From: JBEEOW01 sp041191405
GTDB taxonomy: Bacteria > Bacteroidota > Bacteroidia > Cytophagales > UBA9547
Assembly: GCA_041191405.1 (NCBI GenBank)
Contig: JBEEOW010000010.1
Coordinates: forward strand, 1-64,000
Direction: 5' to 3'
DNA length: 64,000 nt
The notes beneath the pieces are model-generated. The model made no database searches and was not told the DNA's origin. It saw only the letters and a program-made list of their open reading frames with translations. The translations under genes and the position numbers were made by a program. Shown in pieces: positions 26,333 through 35,700 of this stretch (within the stretch, counting starts at the first letter, position 1; the number at the start of each line of letters is the position of its first letter).

Positions 26333-28240
26333 TTAATCTACGTTATCGTGTAAGAATTTATTATTTCCTAATATTTCATTGTCATCATTCAAGGTTAATC
26401 TTGAGATGTTTCTTTCTGATGAATGTGGAATATCAGTTAATGTTTTGTGCTCTCTTTGGTATGCTGGCACTTCAAAACGCTCTTTGTAATCGTCCGTGAT
26501 GTTGTTTTCACTTAATCCTTTTAAACGATCTATTCTGCGTTGTGCTTCCTCTAACAACATTTGACGTTTACGCTCTGCTTCTTCGTTCCAGTTTTCAATC
26601 TGTGGTGCTGGGCGCTCAATACGGTTTACAACTGGCTGTTCTGGTTGCTCAGCAATAGTTTGAGTATTGTTGTTTTCTAAACGTGGCTCCGAGTTTGGTA
26701 CATTTATATCCCAAGAGTATGTGTTTGCTTTTGGTGCAATTGGCTCTTGTTGTTGTACTGGTTGTTGCGTTGGTGCTTCAAATATTGGAGTTACTTGTGT
26801 TGGTGCTTCATACGCAGGAGGAATTACTTCTTTAATAACCTCTGTTGCAGTAGGTAAAATTGCTTGCGCTTGTTGTTGCTCAATAATATATTGCTGTGTT
26901 GGCGTTAATGTTTCAGCCGTTGGAGTGATTGTTGGTGCAACAATTGGCTCAGGAGCAATAATTGGTTTTTCCTCTTCTATAACTGTATTTGTTACAATTG
27001 GAGGAATTGGGTTTGTATTTGTTTCTGCTGGAGCTGGAGTAGCCTCAATTGGAGTTTCAGCAACTGGCTGAGCCGCAGGTTTGTTGAATGTATCAAATTG
27101 GTCAAACAAACTGATTTGTTTAACTCTATTGCTTTCAAGGTCAATTAAGTTTTTCTGCGCTTGTTGAGCATCTTGTGCTGTGTGTGCTACTGCAGTTTGT
27201 ACAGGTTGAGCAATAGCAACAGGTTGAGCCACTTGTTGTGCTTGAGGAATGCCAAAAGGATTGCTATTTGCGTGGTCTTTAGCAAAACCAGTAGCAATAA
27301 CAGTTACTTTTAAGCTATCACCTAAAGTTGGGTCGCAAACGTGAGCAAGTTTTAAGTCGTCGTGTAAATCTTGGCATTGGTCTGTGATGAAAGTATTGAT
27401 TTCATCCATCTCGTCCATAGATAATTCAGCTTCTTCGCCATAAGCAATAGAAACCAATATTTTGCTTGCACCATTGATTGAGTTGTTGTTCAACAATGGA
27501 GAGTTGATAGCCTCAGTTGTTGCTTTGATTGCACGTTCTTCACCAGATGAAATACCAGTACCCATAACAGCAGTACCAGAGTTTTCCATTACAGCACGTA
27601 CGTCTTCAAAGTCAACGTTACTATCGTAAGTAACAGTAATAATTTCAGCGATTGATTTTGCAGCATTAGTCAAAACCATATCAGCTTGTGCGTAAGCACT
27701 TCTTAAAGATAAGTTTTTGTGTAATTCACGAATTTTATCATTCATGATTACAAGTGTAGTATCGCAATTGCCTCTTAGTTCTTCTAAACCTTCGTGAGCT
27801 AAAGCAATTTTTTTCTTTCCTTCAAAACCAAAAGGAACAGTAACAATAGCTACAGTTAAAATGCCCATGTCTTTTGCCATTTTAGCAATAACTGGTGCAG
27901 CTCCTGTACCTGTACCACCACCCATACCTGCAGTGATAAATACCATTTTGGTATTGTTACTTAAAAATTCTCTAATTTCTTCTTTGCTTTCAAGTGCTGC
28001 ATTTCTTCCTTTTTCAGGATTTCCACCAGCACCCAACCCTTGTGTTAATGCAACACCGATTTGTAATTTAGTTGGCACAGGGCTCGCTTTTAAAGCTTGA
28101 GAATCTGTATTGCAAACTACAAACTCTACATCCTTGATACCAAGGTTAAACATGTGATTTACTGCGTTGCTTCCGCCTCCGCCTACGCCAATTACTTTAA
28201 TAATTGATCTTGAATTTTGTTGAATGTCAAACTTGTACAT
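26333..28240 (-). CDS. ftsZ: Cell division protein FtsZ
   Basis: This 635-residue tubulin homologue polymerises into the division ring. The GTPase core is in the first 320 residues, with GVGGGGSNAVNHM (18-30) and the tubulin signature GGGTGTGAAP (107-116); NDK-like residues follow. A very long Pro/Gln/Thr/Glu-rich linker (about 335-560) separates the core from a charged helical part and a short conserved C-terminal end (ILGNNKFLHDN). Bacteroidota FtsZ proteins are longer than the 383-residue E. coli form, but the linker here is notable. It is the last gene of the dcw operon, 48 nt after ftsA. Confidence 0.97.
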   Translation of the reverse strand: MYKFDIQQNSRSIIKVIGVGGGGSNAVNHMFNLGIKDVEFVVCNTDSQALKASPVPTKLQIGVALTQGLGAGGNPEKGRNAALESKEEIREFLSNNTKMVFITAGMGGGTGTGAAPVIAKMAKDMGILTVAIVTVPFGFEGKKKIALAHEGLEELRGNCDTTLVIMNDKIRELHKNLSLRSAYAQADMVLTNAAKSIAEIITVTYDSNVDFEDVRAVMENSGTAVMGTGISSGEERAIKATTEAINSPLLNNNSINGASKILVSIAYGEEAELSMDEMDEINTFITDQCQDLHDDLKLAHVCDPTLGDSLKVTVIATGFAKDHANSNPFGIPQAQQVAQPVAIAQPVQTAVAHTAQDAQQAQKNLIDLESNRVKQISLFDQFDTFNKPAAQPVAETPIEATPAPAETNTNPIPPIVTNTVIEEEKPIIAPEPIVAPTITPTAETLTPTQQYIIEQQQAQAILPTATEVIKEVIPPAYEAPTQVTPIFEAPTQQPVQQQEPIAPKANTYSWDINVPNSEPRLENNNTQTIAEQPEQPVVNRIERPAPQIENWNEEAERKRQMLLEEAQRRIDRLKGLSENNITDDYKERFEVPAYQREHKTLTDIPHSSERNISRLTLNDDNEILGNNKFLHDNVD

Positions 28241-28288
28241 TGTGTTAATTAGTTAATGGTTAGTTAGTTGTTAAAAAAAATAGTTAAT

Positions 28289-29608
28289 TTAGTAGTTAGA
28301 TTTTGAGCCGTCGTAATCATCCATCAATACATCTTTAGCTTTTGCTATTAATGTACTGAAGAAGTTTGAACCACTCTCTTTTGGTTGTTGAGTACGAGTA
28401 GTTGGTTGTTGCTGAACTGATTCTAATTGATTGTTGTAACGATTTTCACGTTCGTCAAAAGCACCAAAACCTGCCAATACCAAACCTACTGTAGTTGCAT
28501 ACATTGGACTTTTAACTTCCTCAGTTTTGCTTCTACCTAAGTGCTCATTAGGGTATCCAATACGAACATCCATACCTGTCATAAATTCAGCAAGTTGTTT
28601 AATATGTTGTAGTTGCGAACCACCACCTGTTAAAACAATACCTCCTGCTAATTTTTTAGCATAGCCAGCCATAATAATTTCGTTGTGCACTAACTCTAAA
28701 ATCTCTTTCACACGAGATTCAATAATGTTAGCCAAGTTGCGTAACGAAATTTCTTTTGGTGCTCTATCTCTCAAACCTGGAATTGAAATAATATCGTTGA
28801 TGCTTGCCATTTCTGGTAAAGCTTTTCCGAATTTAACTTTCAATTTTTCAGCTTGTTGTGCCATTACTGACAATCCTTCTTTGATATCAGCTGTGATAAT
28901 ATTACCACCTAATGGAATAACGGCTGTATGACGGATAATTCCTTCATATACAATAGCAATATCAGTAGTACCACCACCAATATCTACTAATGCAACACCT
29001 GCTTGTTTTTCTTCTTCATCCAACACTGCCATACTTGATGCTATTGGCTCAAGTATTAACTCAGCTACATCCAAACCTGCACGTTCAACACATTTTTTAA
29101 TGTTGCCAATTGCATTTGTTTGTGCTGTAATAATGTGGAAATCAGCTTCCAAACGTGAACCAAGCATCCCAACTGGTTCTTTTACATCTTCTTCGTAATC
29201 AACAGTGAAATCCTGAGGAACAACATGCAAAATTTTACTTCCTGGAGGAGTAACAATTTTATACATATCGTTTGTCAATCTTTCAATATCGGCAACAGTA
29301 ATTTCTTCATTTGCTGAATGACGAATAATGCTACCGTGGTGCATTGAACTTTTGATATGCTGACCAGCAATACCAACATTTACAATACCAATTCCAACAC
29401 CAGCATCTTCTTCAGCTTCAGCGATAGCTTTTTTAATTGCCAATACTGTTTTATCAATATTTACAACTACTCCTCGAGAAACGCCTTCGGATACAGCTTT
29501 TCCCATTCCCAAAATTTCGAGTTTTCCAAACTCATTTTTACGCCCTACGATAGCGCAAATTTTGGTTGTTCCAATGTCGAGTCCTACAACTATTTTATCG
29601 TTTTGCAT
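28289..29608 (-). CDS. ftsA: Cell division protein FtsA
   Basis: This 439-residue actin-like ATPase tethers FtsZ to the membrane. The phosphate motifs are VGLDIGTTKICAIVG (8-22) and ALVDIGGGTTDIAIV, and the adenosine motif is GGIVLTGGGSQL. The protein ends with a short amphipathic stretch (SNFFSTLIAKAKDVL) that should be the membrane-binding helix. It lies between ftsQ and ftsZ in the standard order. Confidence 0.96.
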   Translation of the reverse strand: MQNDKIVVGLDIGTTKICAIVGRKNEFGKLEILGMGKAVSEGVSRGVVVNIDKTVLAIKKAIAEAEEDAGVGIGIVNVGIAGQHIKSSMHHGSIIRHSANEEITVADIERLTNDMYKIVTPPGSKILHVVPQDFTVDYEEDVKEPVGMLGSRLEADFHIITAQTNAIGNIKKCVERAGLDVAELILEPIASSMAVLDEEEKQAGVALVDIGGGTTDIAIVYEGIIRHTAVIPLGGNIITADIKEGLSVMAQQAEKLKVKFGKALPEMASINDIISIPGLRDRAPKEISLRNLANIIESRVKEILELVHNEIIMAGYAKKLAGGIVLTGGGSQLQHIKQLAEFMTGMDVRIGYPNEHLGRSKTEEVKSPMYATTVGLVLAGFGAFDERENRYNNQLESVQQQPTTRTQQPKESGSNFFSTLIAKAKDVLMDDYDGSKSNY

Positions 29609-29626
29609 TGTTTTAATTATATAATT

Positions 29627-30427
29627 TTATTCACAAATAATCTGGTTCCTGAACTTAATACTAAGCTTTTTGTAAGTATCCCAACCTTTGGTTGTAAGTA
29701 CTTCTGAATAAGCTATTTTAAGTCGTCTTAACTTTGCCTCTGGTTCAGTAAAATCGCCATAATCTATGCGAAAATTACCTACTTGAGGGTAAAGATATAC
29801 ATCGGCTATTGAATCGGTTCTTGATTCAATGTCAACTTCTATTTCATTTATCAATGCTTTCAAAAAAGCATCTTTATCAATTAATGAAAGCAACTTAAAG
29901 AAATCGTTGTGAGTGCTATCTTGTGCAAAATTTACATTCAACATTCTCCAAGCGTAATCACCACTGATAATTGGCACACGAGCTGTAAATTTCTCTGATG
30001 TTGGGAAAACTCTTCCTTTATCTGAAATATACCAACTTCCATTTAACTGGGTGTTGATGCGTGCTATTGGGCGACACTGTTTTACTTCCACATTTAAATC
30101 TCCCTCAATATCTCTATACACTTCTGCATCTTCAACCAAACGGTTTGCTTTTACTCGAGCTTCTAGTTGTTTTAATCTTAACACATCATAACTTCTACCA
30201 ATTAATGGTTCTCTGTTATTCAATGTCATTAAATCCATGATATCTTTTTGGTCGATAAAATAACTATTGTATTCCTCTGTAATATTGATACTCACATTTT
30301 TACAAACTCGCTCAGCTTGTTGTTTTTGTGCAAAACCAATAATTACTGAAAGCAATATTACACTTGAAAACACTTTAAAACCTGTGCTTGTAACTAATCG
30401 GATAATATTTGCTTTAAGTTTTTTCAA
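29627..30427 (-). CDS. ftsQ: Cell division protein FtsQ
   Basis: This 266-residue bitopic protein has a short cytoplasmic N-terminus, one transmembrane segment (about 16-31) and a periplasmic POTRA/FtsQ region. Sequence conservation in FtsQ is low, so the call relies on topology, size, the WYISDKGRVFP segment (about 131-141) typical of FtsQ, and position between murC and ftsA. It begins only 2 nt past the murC stop. FtsQ recruits the FtsB/FtsL pair to the septum. Confidence 0.9.
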   Translation of the reverse strand: MKKLKANIIRLVTSTGFKVFSSVILLSVIIGFAQKQQAERVCKNVSINITEEYNSYFIDQKDIMDLMTLNNREPLIGRSYDVLRLKQLEARVKANRLVEDAEVYRDIEGDLNVEVKQCRPIARINTQLNGSWYISDKGRVFPTSEKFTARVPIISGDYAWRMLNVNFAQDSTHNDFFKLLSLIDKDAFLKALINEIEVDIESRTDSIADVYLYPQVGNFRIDYGDFTEPEAKLRRLKIAYSEVLTTKGWDTYKKLSIKFRNQIICE

Positions 30428-30429
30428 TG

Positions 30430-31800
30430 TTATTTTTCAATAATTGCTTTTATTACATCAATATATTTGTCGATATCGCCTGCGCCAACAGTTGCTACAA
30501 ATTCAAATTTGTTTTCGCTCACTATTGCAGGAATTTGCTCTTTTGTTATCAAATGTTTTTCTGCTGAATGAATGTTTTTAAACACAATTTCAGAAGTTAC
30601 ACCTGGCATTGGCAATTCACGAGCTGGATAAATATCAAGCAAATACACACAATCAGCTAAACTTAAACTTTCTGCAAATTCGTCTGCAAAATCTTTGGTT
30701 CTGCTAAATAAATGTGGTTGAAAAAACACTGTTAACTTTTTATTTGGAAACAATGCTTTTGCTGATGAAATAAATGCTTTTAACTCCGCAGGATGATGAG
30801 CATAATCATCAACATACACTGTATCAGCATTTTTAGCAATAAATTCAAATCTTCTTTTTACTCCTTTAAAGGTTTCAATGCCTTGTTTTAATAATTCAGG
30901 AGCTATGCCCATTGCTACACCAATACTCAATGCCGCACAAGCATTATCTACATTATGAAAACCTGGTAATTGTAATTTAATATCTTTAATTACAACTTCA
31001 TTGTATTGATAATCAAACAAAAACGCACCTTCTACAACTCGTACGTTGCTAGCTTGCGAAGTTGCTTCTGTATTTGTACCGTAACTTACTTTGCTCACAT
31101 GTGCGGGAGTATCTAAACTCAAACCATGATTTAAGAATAGTTTTCCTCCTTCTTTTATTTGATTTACATATAAGGTAAATGACTCTAAAACTGAATTGTG
31201 ATTACCGTAAATATCTAAATGATCGGCATCGGTACTTGTTACAACAGCCATGTTTGGATAGAGTGTCAAAAACGATCTATCGTATTCATCAGCTTCAATT
31301 ACAACTACACCTTTTTTGTCGCCAATTAACATATTTGAGTTATAATTGGCTGTAATTCCACCCAAAAAAGCACTCACTTCTAAACCTGCATTTTTTAACA
31401 AATGCGCTGTCATTGATGAAGTTGTTGTTTTTCCGTGTGTACCTGCTATACCAATTGTGAAAATATCTTTGGTTAACATTCCCAATACTTGCGAACGTTT
31501 GTACAAAGCATATTCTTCGCCTCTAAAATAAATTAACTCTAAATTATCTTGAGGAATAGCTGGAGTATAAATTACTAATGTTGTTTCTTTTTGATAAAAC
31601 AAAGTTGGGATTCGACCTACTTTGTCGTCATAATGAATATCCATACCTTCGCTAGTAAGGGTTTGGGTTAAAGCGGTGGATGTTTTATCATATCCACCTA
31701 CTTTGTATCCATTGGCATTAAACCAACGAGCCAAAGCACTCATCCCAATTCCTCCTATTCCTAGGAAATACACATTCTTTATGTTATCAAGCGAAATCAT
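30430..31800 (-). CDS. murC: UDP-N-acetylmuramate--L-alanine ligase
   Basis: This 456-residue Mur ligase adds L-alanine to UDP-MurNAc in the cytoplasm. The N-terminal UDP-binding domain starts VYFLGIGGIGMSALARW, the ATP loop is GIAGTHGKTTTSSMTA, the central domain has EADEYDRSF, and the C-terminal domain has VDDYAHHPAELKA. It follows murG with 2 nt between stop and start and precedes ftsQ. Confidence 0.97.
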   Translation of the reverse strand: MISLDNIKNVYFLGIGGIGMSALARWFNANGYKVGGYDKTSTALTQTLTSEGMDIHYDDKVGRIPTLFYQKETTLVIYTPAIPQDNLELIYFRGEEYALYKRSQVLGMLTKDIFTIGIAGTHGKTTTSSMTAHLLKNAGLEVSAFLGGITANYNSNMLIGDKKGVVVIEADEYDRSFLTLYPNMAVVTSTDADHLDIYGNHNSVLESFTLYVNQIKEGGKLFLNHGLSLDTPAHVSKVSYGTNTEATSQASNVRVVEGAFLFDYQYNEVVIKDIKLQLPGFHNVDNACAALSIGVAMGIAPELLKQGIETFKGVKRRFEFIAKNADTVYVDDYAHHPAELKAFISSAKALFPNKKLTVFFQPHLFSRTKDFADEFAESLSLADCVYLLDIYPARELPMPGVTSEIVFKNIHSAEKHLITKEQIPAIVSENKFEFVATVGAGDIDKYIDVIKAIIEK

Positions 31801-31802
31801 TT

Positions 31803-32915
31803 CTATTTTTTATTATTAATGAAATCAATAATTTCTTTAGCAATAGTTGTTGCAGCATTTGGCAATGCCATTGCTGAAATATTATTACTTATTTGTGTTT
31901 GACGTTCGTTATCAGCTAACAAAGCGATAGCGGCATCAACCAATTTTTCTTTTGCGTCTTTGTCAGCCACAATTAAAGCTGCATCTTTTCTCACCAATGC
32001 CATAGCATTTTTTGTTTGATGATCTTCAGATACATTTGGCGAAGGTACCAATACTGACGGTTTACCCGCAGTACATAATTCAGTGATTGACAAAGCTCCA
32101 GCTCTTGAAATTACTACATCAGCACAAGCATAAGCTAGGTTCATGTTACCAATAAATTCAAAAACTTTAATATCTCCCCAACCATTGCTTTGTGGTTTGG
32201 CAGCACATAATTCTTGTGCCTTAGGGAAAAAGCTTTTGCCAGTTTGCCAAATTAATTGATAACCTGCTTCTTTAATTTTGTCAAGATTAGCCGCAATACT
32301 TTCGTTGATAGTACGTGCGCCTAAACTTCCGCCTATTACAAGCAAGGTTTTACGTTCAGCTGAAAGTTTAAACTCAAACAATCCTGGTAAACGAAGCAAT
32401 TCACATCCGATAATTTCTTTTCGAACAGGATTACCAGTTAACATTATTTTTTTAGCTGGAAAGTATGCTTCCATACCTTCGTAAGCTACAAATATCTTTT
32501 TTACACTTTTTGCAAGTAACTTATTGGTTAAACCTGCATAAGAATTTTGTTCTTGCAAAAAGGTTGAAATTCCCATTGAAGATGCCATCCATAAAGTTGG
32601 TCCAGAAGCATATCCTCCAACACCAATTACTACATCAGGAGCAAAATCTTTAACAACCTTACGAGCTTTAATTAAACTATTAACCAACTTAAAAGGAAAG
32701 CTCAAATTTTTAAGCGAAAGGCTACGCTGAATACCCGCAATTGGCAAACCTACAATATTGTAGCCAGCCTGAGGTACTTTTTGCATTTCCATTCTGTCTT
32801 CGGCTCCTACAAATAGGAATTCAGTTTCGGGCAATAGTTCCTTGATAGCATTTGCAATTGCTAATGCTGGGAAAATATGTCCGCCTGTGCCGCCGCCGCT
32901 TATAATTACTTTCAC
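31803..32915 (-). CDS. murG: Lipid II synthase MurG (GlcNAc transferase)
   Basis: This 370-residue GT28 enzyme transfers GlcNAc to lipid I at the inner face of the membrane. The glycine-rich GGGTGGHIFPALAIANA opens the protein, GVGGYASGP follows, and the donor-binding half contains VIGGSLGARTINE and VISRAGALSITELC. It lies immediately upstream of murC. A 186-nt gap containing palindromic repeats separates it from ftsW. Confidence 0.97.
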   Translation of the reverse strand: MKVIISGGGTGGHIFPALAIANAIKELLPETEFLFVGAEDRMEMQKVPQAGYNIVGLPIAGIQRSLSLKNLSFPFKLVNSLIKARKVVKDFAPDVVIGVGGYASGPTLWMASSMGISTFLQEQNSYAGLTNKLLAKSVKKIFVAYEGMEAYFPAKKIMLTGNPVRKEIIGCELLRLPGLFEFKLSAERKTLLVIGGSLGARTINESIAANLDKIKEAGYQLIWQTGKSFFPKAQELCAAKPQSNGWGDIKVFEFIGNMNLAYACADVVISRAGALSITELCTAGKPSVLVPSPNVSEDHQTKNAMALVRKDAALIVADKDAKEKLVDAAIALLADNERQTQISNNISAMALPNAATTIAKEIIDFINNKK

Positions 32916-32958
32916 TTTAGATAATTAATAATTAGTATGCTTTCAATTTTATATTTGC

Positions 32959-33053
32959 TAGACCTCCAAGGTTTTAAAAACCTTGGAGGTCTTCTAGATT
33001 ATTACATTAGATTCTTTATAGTTTCAGTGTCATTCCGAGGAACGAGCAATCTT
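32959..33053. repeat. GACCTCCAAGGTTT palindrome plus single GTCATTCCGAGG arm
   Basis: GACCTCCAAGGTTT (32961-32974) and AAACCTTGGAGGTC (32978-32991) form a perfect hairpin. A separate single arm of the GTCATTCCGAGG(C/A)ACGAG family is at 33029-33053, lacking its partner. Both families recur in other dcw gaps. Confidence 0.75.
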
Positions 33054-33101
33054 ATATTTGTTTAAGATATTCGTTCAATTAAAACCTCAACTGAAAACTA
33101 C

Positions 33102-34250
33102 CTACAAACTCTCTTTATTCAACTGAGATTCGTCTCCTTCCCCACGGCTAACACTCAGAATAATACCGAGTGAAACCCCTGTGAAAAGTAAAGACGTTCC
33201 TCCCATACTTAATAAAGGTAAAGGTAAACCTGTTATTGGTCCGAGGCCGACTGCCACGCCCATATTTATCATCGATTGGATTACCAAACTAAAACTGAGT
33301 CCGGCGGAGAGTAGTGCTCCAAATGCCCGTTCACTGTTTGACAGGGTAATCATGCCCCGATAGAGTATTACTAAATACAACATTAACACTGCCGCTCCAC
33401 CCACTAAGCCGTATTCTTCTATGATGATTGCATAGATAAAATCGGAATAAGGGTGAGGCAACACATTACGTGATGTACTTTTTCCTGGACCTTTTCCCAT
33501 TATTCCACCCGTTGCAATGGCAATGTATGATTGCTGTGCTTGGTAAGGAACTGATGATGGATTTGGATCCATAAATTTTGTTACCCTCGAAATAGCTGTA
33601 CCCAAACGCTGACCTACTGCAAGTGCAATTGATAATGCTATTATCCCAACTACTCCCAACATCATTAAATATTTAAGCGGCACTCTACCGATAAACATTA
33701 ATAATACACAAGTAGCAAATAGCATCAACGATGTCGATAAATTTGACAATGCAATTGCTCCACATATACCACCAACCCACAATAAAAGTGGAATTAATGT
33801 TTCTTTGATATCAGCAATATTTTGTTGTCTTTTTGCCAACATACTTGCCAAACTTGAGATTAAAGCAAACTTTGCTAAATCGGAAGGTTGGAAAGATTGA
33901 TTAATAATCGGTATTGTAAACCAACGACTTGCCTCATTTAAATTTGAACCAAATAAGTAAGTAAACAATAACAATGGTATTGAAACCAATAATGCTACTC
34001 TTGATATTTTAGCGTAATATTTATAATCAAGCTTATGGCAAAACCACATCACCGCCAAACTCAATATCATAAACATTGAGTGTTTTCTTAAGTAATGCTC
34101 TGTATTGCCCGACATCATTTTATAGGCCAACGTACCAGTAGCGCTATACACTACCGCTACCGAAAGTAAACTCAACAGGAACACCACAAACCAAATTACT
34201 GGGTCTCCTTTTAAGTTTTCTTTAAGCCATATTTTTGTTGTCGTAATCAT
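33102..34250 (-). CDS. ftsW: SEDS-family peptidoglycan glycosyltransferase FtsW
   Basis: This 382-residue polytopic protein has about ten transmembrane segments and the SEDS family signatures: NEASRWFTIPIINQSFQPSDLAK in the middle (about 104-126, including the conserved Arg/Trp and Asp) and GLPLPLLSMGGTSLL near the C-terminus. FtsW polymerises lipid II at the septum together with the class B PBP encoded by ftsI upstream in the same operon. Position between murD and murG is canonical. Confidence 0.95.
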   Translation of the reverse strand: MITTTKIWLKENLKGDPVIWFVVFLLSLLSVAVVYSATGTLAYKMMSGNTEHYLRKHSMFMILSLAVMWFCHKLDYKYYAKISRVALLVSIPLLLFTYLFGSNLNEASRWFTIPIINQSFQPSDLAKFALISSLASMLAKRQQNIADIKETLIPLLLWVGGICGAIALSNLSTSLMLFATCVLLMFIGRVPLKYLMMLGVVGIIALSIALAVGQRLGTAISRVTKFMDPNPSSVPYQAQQSYIAIATGGIMGKGPGKSTSRNVLPHPYSDFIYAIIIEEYGLVGGAAVLMLYLVILYRGMITLSNSERAFGALLSAGLSFSLVIQSMINMGVAVGLGPITGLPLPLLSMGGTSLLFTGVSLGIILSVSRGEGDESQLNKESL

Positions 34251-34254
34251 TTTA

Positions 34255-34372
34255 AGTTGAGAGTTTAGGGTTAAGAGTTTTCAAATTTTCTTAACATGAC
34301 TATTCTCTCTATATTCGTTTTAATTTTAAATAAACCCTGAACTCTCTACTCTAAACCCTGAACTCCTTCTTT
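34255..34372. repeat. GAGTTTAGGGTT-type inverted repeat in the murD-ftsW gap
   Basis: GAGAGTTTAGGGTTAAGAG on the left and CTCTACTCTAAACCCTGAAC on the right are imperfect inverses. The right arm runs a few bases into the murD C-terminal codons, so the last residues of MurD (LE after GVQG) are encoded by repeat sequence. Confidence 0.55.
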
Positions 34373-35698
34373 AAACTGATTCCCTCGGTCTTCATAGTTT
34401 TTGAATAAATCAAAACTTGCACATGCAGGCGATAGTAACACCACATCTCCAGCGGCTGCCAATTTTGAGGCTTCCTCAATACAAGCTTTCATTGACTGAA
34501 CACTTACTATTTGTGCTACTTTTCCGTTGAAATAGTTTTCAAGTTTTGATGAATCAGTTCCTAAGCAAATCAAAGTTTTTACTTTTGATTTTACCAATTC
34601 TTCAATTTGAGTATAATCATTTCCTTTATCTACACCGCCAGCAATCCAGATTACAGGTTTTGTCATTGCCTCTAAAGCATAATAAACCGAATCTACATTG
34701 GTAGCTTTTGAATCATTGATGTATAAAACACCATTGATGGTTGCTACTTTTTCTAAACGATGTGCTACATTTTGAAAATCAGCAATAAATGCTGCATAAT
34801 CAAATGTTTTATCAGCTTCAAATTTCTGACGAACAGTTTCTAAAGCCAAAATTGCAGCCATTGCATTGCTAATGTTGTGTTTACCTTCAATTGGCAATAT
34901 TTGCAATGGAATACTAAATTTATTTCCGTTTACATTAAAAATTAAGTTTTCATTTACCAATGAAGCACCGTTTGCAACTTCTTGGTTTAATGACATCTTT
35001 AATGTATTTGAAACAATATTTCTTTTACCTAACTCTTGCGCAACTGTTTCATTATCAATTGAAGTAATGAATGTTTCAGCTGAAGTTTGGTTTTGAATTA
35101 TTCTGAATTTTGAATCAATATAATTTTCAAATTTATAATCGTATCTATCCAAATGATCTGGTGTGATATTCAATATCATAGCCACATCCGCTTTGGTTTT
35201 GTACATATTATCTAACTGAAAACTAGATATTTCAAGAATAAAATAATCAAAAGTATCATTGATTACTTGTTTGGCAAAACTATCACCTATGTTACCGCCC
35301 AAACCTACATTTAATCCAGCTTTTTTGAATAAATGATAAGTCAAAAGCGTAGTAGTTGTTTTACCATTACTTCCTGTAATAGCTATAATTTTAGCTTTGG
35401 TGTATCTTGCAGCAAACTCTAATTCAGAAATTACTGAGGTACCTTGAGCATATAATTTTTTAATCAATGGCGCTTTATCAGGTATCCCCGGACTTTTAAT
35501 TACTTCATCAGCATTTAAAATTCGTTCTTCTGAATGTTGTCCTTCTTCAAAATCAATATTCGCTTGGCTCAATACATTTTTGTATTGTGTAGAAATACTA
35601 CCCATATCAGATACAAATACCTCAAACCCTTTGGCTTTTGCCAAAAGTGCTGCACCTGTTCCGCTTTCACCTGCTCCTAATATTGCAATTTTAGACAT
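34346..35698 (-). CDS. murD: UDP-N-acetylmuramoylalanine--D-glutamate ligase
   Basis: This 450-residue Mur ligase adds D-glutamate. The start SKIAILGAGESGTGAALLAKA is the MurD N-terminal dinucleotide-like fold, the ATP loop is AITGSNGKTTTTLL, followed by GGNIGDSF and LEISSFQLD, and the C-terminal part has LYINDSKATNVDSV and LLSPACASFDLFKNYEDRG. It begins 6 nt past the stop of an inserted four-helix-bundle gene that separates it from mraY. Its stop codon lies within a repeat. Confidence 0.96.
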   Translation of the reverse strand: MSKIAILGAGESGTGAALLAKAKGFEVFVSDMGSISTQYKNVLSQANIDFEEGQHSEERILNADEVIKSPGIPDKAPLIKKLYAQGTSVISELEFAARYTKAKIIAITGSNGKTTTTLLTYHLFKKAGLNVGLGGNIGDSFAKQVINDTFDYFILEISSFQLDNMYKTKADVAMILNITPDHLDRYDYKFENYIDSKFRIIQNQTSAETFITSIDNETVAQELGKRNIVSNTLKMSLNQEVANGASLVNENLIFNVNGNKFSIPLQILPIEGKHNISNAMAAILALETVRQKFEADKTFDYAAFIADFQNVAHRLEKVATINGVLYINDSKATNVDSVYYALEAMTKPVIWIAGGVDKGNDYTQIEELVKSKVKTLICLGTDSSKLENYFNGKVAQIVSVQSMKACIEEASKLAAAGDVVLLSPACASFDLFKNYEDRGNQFKEGVQGLE

Positions 35699-35700
35699 AA

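Noticed and set aside
26667..27071. Long plus-strand frame antisense to ftsZ
   Set aside because: It is the shadow of the repetitive Pro/Gln/Thr linker of FtsZ, with Cys/Gly/Val repeats and no protein-like features.
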